A DNA stretch of 64,000 bases from Carya illinoinensis (Eukaryota > Streptophyta > Magnoliopsida > Fagales > Juglandaceae): NCBI RefSeq assembly GCF_018687715.1, contig NC_056758.1:3410001-3474000 (forward strand), read 5' to 3'. Positions 57,528 to 64,000 of this stretch are shown one piece after another (within the stretch, counting starts at the first letter, position 1; the number at the start of each line of letters is the position of its first letter). Under the pieces are notes generated by a model, which did not search any database, had not been told where the DNA came from, and saw only the letters and a program-made list of their open reading frames with translations. A program made the translations under genes and the position numbers.

Positions 57528-60500
57528 ATGTAATTTCCCAGTATTAACAATGAGTTTTAGGAATTTTTGGATGAACAATATCTGTTTGCGGAAGAAAACA
57601 ATGCATGCTAGAATAGAAAGGGAATGGTATTTTGCCAACAGAAATCCAGAAATATTAGTTATTACTCACAATACTGAAATATAACATAGGTGTTCCTATC
57701 TTTGTGCCAGAGCTACAAAAGAGAGAATTGAGTTCTAAATCAAGATTCTGGCATGTAACCAGGACCATTTTCAAGCATGAAAGCTAGTGTCAGCCCAATA
57801 TGAGGGACCAATCATGTATCTGATCAAGGCAAAGCCCAAGCTGTGTAGCAATGGGGACACAGAGATCAGATTTACATCTTTCTGGTCCTGAAATAGGTCC
57901 ATTGCAGAGTTGCAGGAAGCCCACATAGGACAGAGTTAGATGGATTTCTTTCCCCTTTTCTCCTGTTCAAATATCTGAAAGGTATGCCCAAGCCAAATCC
58001 CAACTTGGGAAAGAGTTTTTTGTTTCTGGTTTATGTGCTTTTCCTTCTTGGCAAGTTAATTGGGAAAAGAGGTGCGTGCATAAGTAGAAGTTAAATTCAA
58101 GGATCGGAAAGCCAGTTACTTCTTGGCAAGGCCTACCTTTTTTGGCATTTCTCTCATCAATAAAAACCAGCTGTTTTTCATTTTCAATATCCCCAAGGCT
58201 TGCAGTCTTGGTGGATGGCAATGATCCCCACTTCCTTTTCTTTCTTTCTTTGGCTGGATGCAAAAAGAAACCTTGTTTAATAGCAAATGGCCACATGATT
58301 GCAACCATAAATCCAAAGTTACTGCAAGAATCAGAACAGGGAATCCATTGATTCGGTTGAGCATTTTGGGTATATAAAAATTAGAATCATTGCTTGTTAT
58401 AGCTATGCAAAGAGTCAAATATCTGAGAATTTGTATGTAATGAACTTAATATGTAACGTATATGTGATTTTCTGATTCCAATTATTGAGACCTTTTCCAT
58501 TTTTGTGGCATAATTTAGTGGGACCTGCCCATTAGCAAAAGTCCCCTCAATAATATATTTATAGCTTGCATGATTAACTCCATTACTAAGCCCTTATTAA
58601 GAATAATCTTGCCAACAATAATTGTCTCTTTAATGGAGATAATTAAGAGAGATAAATCTAAGATTAATTTTTTAGAATTCTCATATGAATTTGAGGGTCT
58701 AAAATAGAAAAGAGATAGATATTATCTGAATTTGAGGGGCTAGATTACAAAAGAGATAGATATTAAAGTGAATTCCACAATATTTATAGATTATTTAGTG
58801 ACGTGAGACCCACTTTATATGTCTTTCTCCATCTTACTCTAGTCTTTAGGGTTGGTTTGATTGCATAAAATTATTACAAATTTTTTAATTTTTTACATAA
58901 AATATAATAAATAATTTAATTTTTTTAAATTTTAAAATAAAATTAATATTAAAAAAAATTATATTATTTCATCTTATCTTAACTGTGTAGCCAAATGAAA
59001 CAGAAAATTCTAACAAAAACTCTAGGAGACTCTATTGCTTAACGAGAATCAAATCACAAGCATTTATGGAAAAAAAGTGCAAAGCATGTTGGACTTCCTA
59101 TGTGTCTTGGCATTGCTAATTTGATCCCTCCGGCATATAATTATGAAGGAATCTTTTTAACAGGTTCTGTTGATAAACCTTTTGTCCTGTGTGCTAAGGG
59201 AGCAAGTGTTGTTATGAATATTATAAATTTATTACTAATTTATTAAAAACTTGGTTTGATTAGTAAGATTTTTTAAAATCTTTTTTTTTTTTTTTACCGG
59301 AATTTGAAATAATTGTAGAATCCACTGAAATGACTTGAGATAAAGATATGTTTGTGGTGTGCAAAACATATTTCAATTGCTCGTGACATCACTCTTTGAG
59401 AAATTTTAATAGAAATAAAATAAATTTTATAATATTTATTATTGTTATTGTAATATTAGATGTTGAATAATTTTAGTAAAACTCTCCATTTGAATAGTAA
59501 AAGTATTTTATTTTATTATTTTAATTTTTATATAAAATATAATAAATAATTTAATTTTTTTAAATTTTAAAAAAATAATAATATTAAAAAAATAATATTA
59601 TAACAATATTTTATTTAATTTTTATCTAAATTCAAATCATATCATTTTATCTCACTATCTAAACCGCATATAAATACATATTCATTTCCTCATTTTAAGC
59701 CCTAGAATTTGGATTCAAACTCAAGAAATAAGAATCTTGATCCTTAAATAAGACTTAACGTACAACTTTGCATCCATGGTTTATATTTAGAAGAAAATTT
59801 CCGAATAAACTCAAGTTTATTTTAAATATTATTTATTACAAATATTTTATACTGTAAATAGACTTAGTGTATACTTAAACAAGCCATTTTTGCAGTTAAA
59901 ACATTACAAATAAATTCCAGCTGAAATTTCATTTCCCTTTTGGTCAGATAGAGATTTGAGCTTTTCTTATTCTTATTTGATTTTGTCTAATTTTTATTTT
60001 CCAAGCCTTTTCTCAACCTATATTTAAATGATACAACTAATCTTATATGAAAAATGATTTGTGCAATTTTGTAGTATGCAAGTAGATGCAAGTTTCGCAT
60101 AATTTTTTTCAAAAAAGTAGATAAATTAAAGATTTACATAAAAAATATCATTTTTATTAATGGATCTTATTATTTTTTTAAGGAGTGCACGAGACTTACA
60201 TACGTTGGAATTGTATTTAGTATTATTCATTGTTCTATATTTCGCTATAATAATCACAACGTAATTTTATATATAACTGTGAAGTATATAAACGTCGCGT
60301 AATCATTTTAAAAAAGAGTGAAATCTATTATTAAAAAATTAATTTTAATCATATAGATCTCATATTTTATTTATTTTTTAAAAATGATTACACAATGGCT
60401 ATATAATTCACTATTGTAAATATATTTTCTTCTTAAATATTATTAACGATGATGAATAATAATAATAATATTGATGATGTTCTTCCAAGACTACAGTTAG
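57528..60500. other. Intergenic DNA
   Basis: AT-rich, with a MITE-like palindrome at 58850-58998 (left GGTTTGATTGCAT, right TAGCCAAATGAAAC), a relative at about 59490-59672 and a fold-back element at 60297-60400. Short open frames at 57967-58418 have no recognised domain. Confidence 0.5.
60297..60400. mobile_element. Fold-back MITE, family C
   Basis: The left end GCGTAATCATTTTAAAAAA and right end TTTTTTAAAAATGATTACAC are inverse copies around an AT-rich core with ATTATTAAAAAATTAATTTT. Related segments occur at about 35463-35575 and 60072-60195. Confidence 0.55.
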
Positions 60501-61200
60501 TAGAGGTTTTCGATTGAGGATAAGAAGCTCATGTCCACCGTGGTGTGATGTGCACGAGTGTATTTTATCATTGCCCAAAAGTCAAAAGATAGCGTTCAAC
60601 TGCTCTTCAAGGTGAAATGGCATTTTCGTAAAATTGCCAAACACGATAATAATTATATAGACAGCACCCTAACTTGCGTAATGATCATTGGCTCTATCCT
60701 TTGCTTTTCATTTTTGTTTTCCGGTGCTGTCTTCCTCCTCCCAGGTACTAAAACCCCTTCCTTCTCTCTCTCTCTCTCTCTGGATTTTCTCTCAATACAT
60801 ATATATATATATATATATGATGAATTTATAAGATTGAAGGAATATGAATGAGCTCTATTTTTCTCTGTTTCTTTCTGGATTTCAGATTTTTTTTTTCAAA
60901 AAAAAAAAAAGATCTTGGACATATTGCTTTGGGAAATTTCTAATGCTAATGGTGGGTTTCTTTCAAAATCTAAAGTTTTTTCTTTTTAAAGAATTGAAAT
61001 TTAAATGATTTTTTTTTTTTAATCCAATCTAAAGTTTTATAATTGATTAATTCAGGATTTTTTTTTTTGTTTGAATTCTCACGTATTTTTAATAAATTAT
61101 GGCAAAATCCCAGGATTTAGATTTATTTTTGTCTCTTTGGGTTTTTTTATATCTATGCTGAAACAGATCGATGATAAGAACTAATTGGGGGGTTGGGGGA

Positions 61201-61220
61201 GGGGGGGGGGGGGGGGGGGG
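61201..61220 (+). repeat. Homopolymer G20 in leader intron
   Basis: Twenty G after GGTTGGGGGA, inside the inferred 5' leader intron of the RING-PHD gene (about 60746-61453). Confidence 0.9.
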
Positions 61221-61453
61221 TTTGTGGGGCTGGTACTTTTTCCATTGTCAGATAGCAGTAGTTTTTACACCTCATTTGAGTGGTAGACCGTAAGCTAGAA
61301 ACGGAAAAGCTTAAAGTCAAAGAACCTTAGTATTTATTTCCTATATACGTTTTGATTCGATCTCAGTTGTTGGAATTGAACTTGATAATGTTTTTGTGAT
61401 TGGATTTAAGTAATTGGGGTTTTGGAAATTTGTGTTTTTTGGGTGCACGACAG

Positions 61454-64000
61454 ATGGTGAGGGGAGGGAAGGTTGGTTGCAAGAGGAACTTCAACAGAAG
61501 GGTTCGTTCGAAAGACAAGGGTTCCGATGACTCGGATGAGGATTATGTGGTTTCGAATGAAGAAAACGAGTTCTCGGATGGTTGGGACGGGGATTATTGC
61601 TCTTCTGTAGATGGGAATGCATCCGAAGAGAGTTTTGGAAGTTTTGTAAAGGACGAGGAGGAAGAAGAAGAAACGTACAAGGAAGATGAAGATGATGATG
61701 AAGAATATGATGGAGGAGAAGAAGAGGAGGAGGAGGAGGAGGTGAGGAGGGTTGTTGAACCAAAGGTCAGATCAAAAGCACAAAAGGTTAATTTGAGTCA
61801 CCAGAAAGGTGGGCCAAAAATAGTGAGAAAGAGGGGAAGAATTATATATGATGAGGATGAAGAATATGATGAAGGAGAAGAAGAGGAGGAGGAGGTGAGG
61901 AGGGTTGCTGAACCAATGGTCAGATCAAAAGCGCAAAAGGTTAATTCGAGTCACCAGAAAGTTGGGGAGAAAACAGCGAGAAAGAGGAGAAGATTTATAT
62001 ATGATGATGATGATGATGATGAATATGATGAAGGAGAAGAGGAGGAGGAGGATGTGGAGGAGGTGAGGAAGGTTGTTGAATCAAAGGTTAGCTCAAAAGT
62101 GCAAAATGTTAATTCGAGTCACCAGAAAGGTGGGGTGAAAACAGCGAGAAAGAGGAGAAGAGTTATATATGATGATGACAAAGATGGGGATGAGGATTAT
62201 GAGGTTGAGGAGGAGGAGGAGGAGGAGGAGGAGGAGGAGGAGGATGACGATTTTATGCTGGATGAAGAAGAGGAATTGGGGGGGAGAAAGAAGAAAAATA
62301 ATATGAAAGTTGGCAAGAGAGGTTGGCAGGAAAAGAGTTCTTTAAGGGGTCAAAAGGGGAAGAGGAAAGCTAAAGTTTTCAAGAAGCCATTGAGAAAGAA
62401 AAGAAGAAAGAATGGTGGGTTGAGGAGGCAAGTGCAATATGAGAATGGTTGCAATGGTGGTATTGAGTTCGTTAATAATAGATCAATTGTGAGAGAAAAG
62501 AGCAAGAAAAACCCGGGTCCAAAAAAGAGGAGGTATATTGCACGTTCAGATTCAGATTTCGTGTCTTCTGGATCATCAGATTATGACTATACTATTTCTG
62601 AGGAAGAGAAGCATACCATCTCTGAAGAAGAGAGACAACAAGTGAGAGAAGCCAGGAAATTCTGTGGAAATTTAAGAAGTAGCTTGAGGAGCTCATCTTT
62701 CCCATGTGGAATTCAGGAGGTCGGGGATTTTCATCAACAAAGAAAACCTCAGTTAGGGAAGGGTAAGGAGAAGTTAGAGGAACCTTTGGGAAAGAAGGGT
62801 AAGGAGAAGGTGGAGGAAGTGAGGACCGAGCTGGGAAAGCAGGTGTGCGGAATTTGCCTGTCTGAAGAAGATAACAGGAGAGCAAAGGGAACACTGGACT
62901 GTTGTTCTCATTATTTTTGTTTTGCTTGCATCATGGAGTGGGCAAAAGTGGAATCTCGCTGCCCTGTTTGCAAGCAGAGGTTCAAGACAATCAGTAAGCC
63001 TGCAAGGTCAACTGCTGGAGTTGATTTGAGAGAGGTGCTGATTCCGGTCCCTGAGCGTGATCAGGTATCTTACTGCTTTCCTCTTACTGTGTTTGTGCTT
63101 TTTTATTTTTCCTTTCTGGTTGCTTATTTCCGGAACTCAAATGGGTTCACTGCTTTATACAGGTTTATCAACCCTCTGAGGAGGAAGTCAGGAGTTACCT
63201 AGATCCATATGAAAATGTGATTTGTACTGAATGCCATGAAGGTGGGGATGATGGTCTCATGTTGCTGTGTGATGTCTGTGATTCACCTGCACACACCTAT
63301 TGTGTTGGTCTCGGACGGGAAGTACCTGAAGGTAATTGGTATTGTGATGGTTGTAGACCCGTTGCTCTGGCATCGTCAAGTTCCCAAGTGCAAGATCATA
63401 TGCCTGATCAAAGGACTAGAAGCAACAACATGTCTAATCGACCACCACAATTTGTAAATGTAAGGGAAGGTCTAGATCTCAATTTATTGTCCTCACCTCT
63501 TACACCATTTGCCCAAGGATTTGGGAATCTTTCATCTCCCAAACTTCCTGTTGGAGATTCTCGAGCAGCTTCTCCAGTATCTGGAGCAGGGGCACCAACT
63601 CTTTCAGGGAGACGCTGGATACATCGTCAAATACAACAACTCATTTCCTTTAATCGAATGAATTCTATGGCTGGTAGAACTGATGGGACTCCAGTGGCTA
63701 ATTCAAGAGACTTTTCAAGTTCTCATAGTAATCAAGATCGAGACAGGGATACTACAACTCAACACACAAGAGCGCAAGAAATGGGGTCATCATATCATAC
63801 ATTCTTTGAGGATAGGTTACAGGACAGTCCCTCTCCATCATTTCAAAATAGGGATTTCTTTTCCTCGAGATTAAGCTTTTTAAGAAGGCAATCAGCTCAA
63901 GACCAGACTAATATGACTACCGAAAGGTCTTCTTTGAATGGAACGTTATGGCCTGAACCTTCAGGGATGGATCCCATACGGGGTTATGAGCAACTCCAGT
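61454..64000 (+). CDS. Acidic RING plus PHD finger protein, 5' part
   Basis: Probable nuclear E3 ubiquitin ligase and chromatin reader. Exons 61454-63064 and 63163-64000 (still open at the edge) give 816 residues so far. The ATG at 61454 directly follows an acceptor AG, with a likely leader-intron donor near 60745, so the in-frame sequence upstream is not coding. Residues 1-300 are Asp/Glu blocks alternating with Lys/Arg nuclear-localisation-like blocks (RKRRR, KKPLRKKRRK). A C3HC4 RING lies at 465-506 (CGICLSEEDN, CSHYFCFACIMEW, CPVCKQRF). A PHD finger lies at about 558-603 (CTECHEGGDDGLMLLCDVCD, HTYCVGLG, NWYCDGC), coded right after the intron. A Ser-rich region with FVNVREGLDLNLLSSPLTPF follows. 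The RING-then-PHD order resembles PHRF1-type proteins. Confidence 0.92.
61742..62215 (+). repeat. Three tandem protein repeats (51-56 codons)
   Basis: The block V(R/E)(R/E)V.E.KVRSKAQKVN...SHQKGG...RKR(G/R)R.IYD followed by an acidic EEYDEGEEEEE run begins at 61742, 61895 and 62063. Spacings are 153 and 168 bp, in frame. Copies are highly similar in DNA, suggesting recent duplication. Confidence 0.88.

Noticed and set aside
57967..58418. Overlapping minus-strand frames of 100-113 aa
   Set aside because: No family resemblance and overlapping alternatives in different frames; no support for a gene.
61400..61453. Extra N-terminal codons of the RING-PHD frame
   Set aside because: This stretch opens at TTG, not ATG, and ends in a good acceptor AG just before the ATG at 61454, so it is intron.

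Overview
The window is nuclear DNA of a flowering plant, almost certainly a eudicot. The genes are plant orthologues with many short GT–AG introns, intergenic DNA is AT-rich, and there are many plant-type transposon remnants (L1-like LINE fragments, tRNA-derived SINEs, hAT-like and other inverted-repeat MITEs, one LTR element). The mixture of MITE and SINE families reminds me of woody Fagales (walnut, hickory, oak). That is an impression from memory and not a proof.

Seven protein-coding genes can be supported. From left to right they are: the 3' part of PRP38, a splicing factor (1039-5359, +, 5' exons outside the window); eIF3a (coding 7355-14009, +); mitochondrial single-stranded DNA-binding protein (18284-20845, +); a short secreted protein with a galacturonan-binding WAK-type domain (27614-28240, +); a protein phosphatase 2C (coding 31183-33556, -); a KIN-14 kinesin with an N-terminal calponin-homology domain (40115-47160, -); and the 5' part of a large acidic RING plus PHD finger protein (61454-64000, +, open at the window edge). 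For the multi-exon genes every intron was placed by splice signals, reading phase and protein continuity. The reconstructed lengths are 978 aa for eIF3a, about 214 aa for mtSSB, 427 aa for the PP2C and 1025 aa for the kinesin. These are household genes for splicing, translation, organelle DNA maintenance, signalling and the cytoskeleton, not a cluster working on one pathway. The PP2C/kinesin pair may be an old microsyntenic block.

The space between genes holds a degenerate LINE (16336-18000), a hAT-type MITE with a perfect 8-bp target duplication (21348-21851), decayed gene fragments of a B-box protein (23311-23400) and a Dabb/UP3-like protein (36706-37089, inside a TIR-like element), a 1.1-kb inverted-repeat element (29125-30228), and a complete non-autonomous copia-style LTR element on the minus strand (53360-57522). 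That element has a 5-bp target duplication and a Met-tRNA-type primer site, and carries 45-bp and 153-bp tandem repeats instead of recognisable gag-pol.

The most unusual signals are three. (1) Five 'micro-insertions' of 10-28 bp, all in introns, each made of the last few bases of a LINE tail plus poly(A) and flanked by 11-20-bp target duplications. (2) An 88-bp AT-AC (U12-type) intron in the kinesin motor domain. (3) A neighbouring 124-bp kinesin intron that is mostly a CT microsatellite starting right at the 5' splice site.
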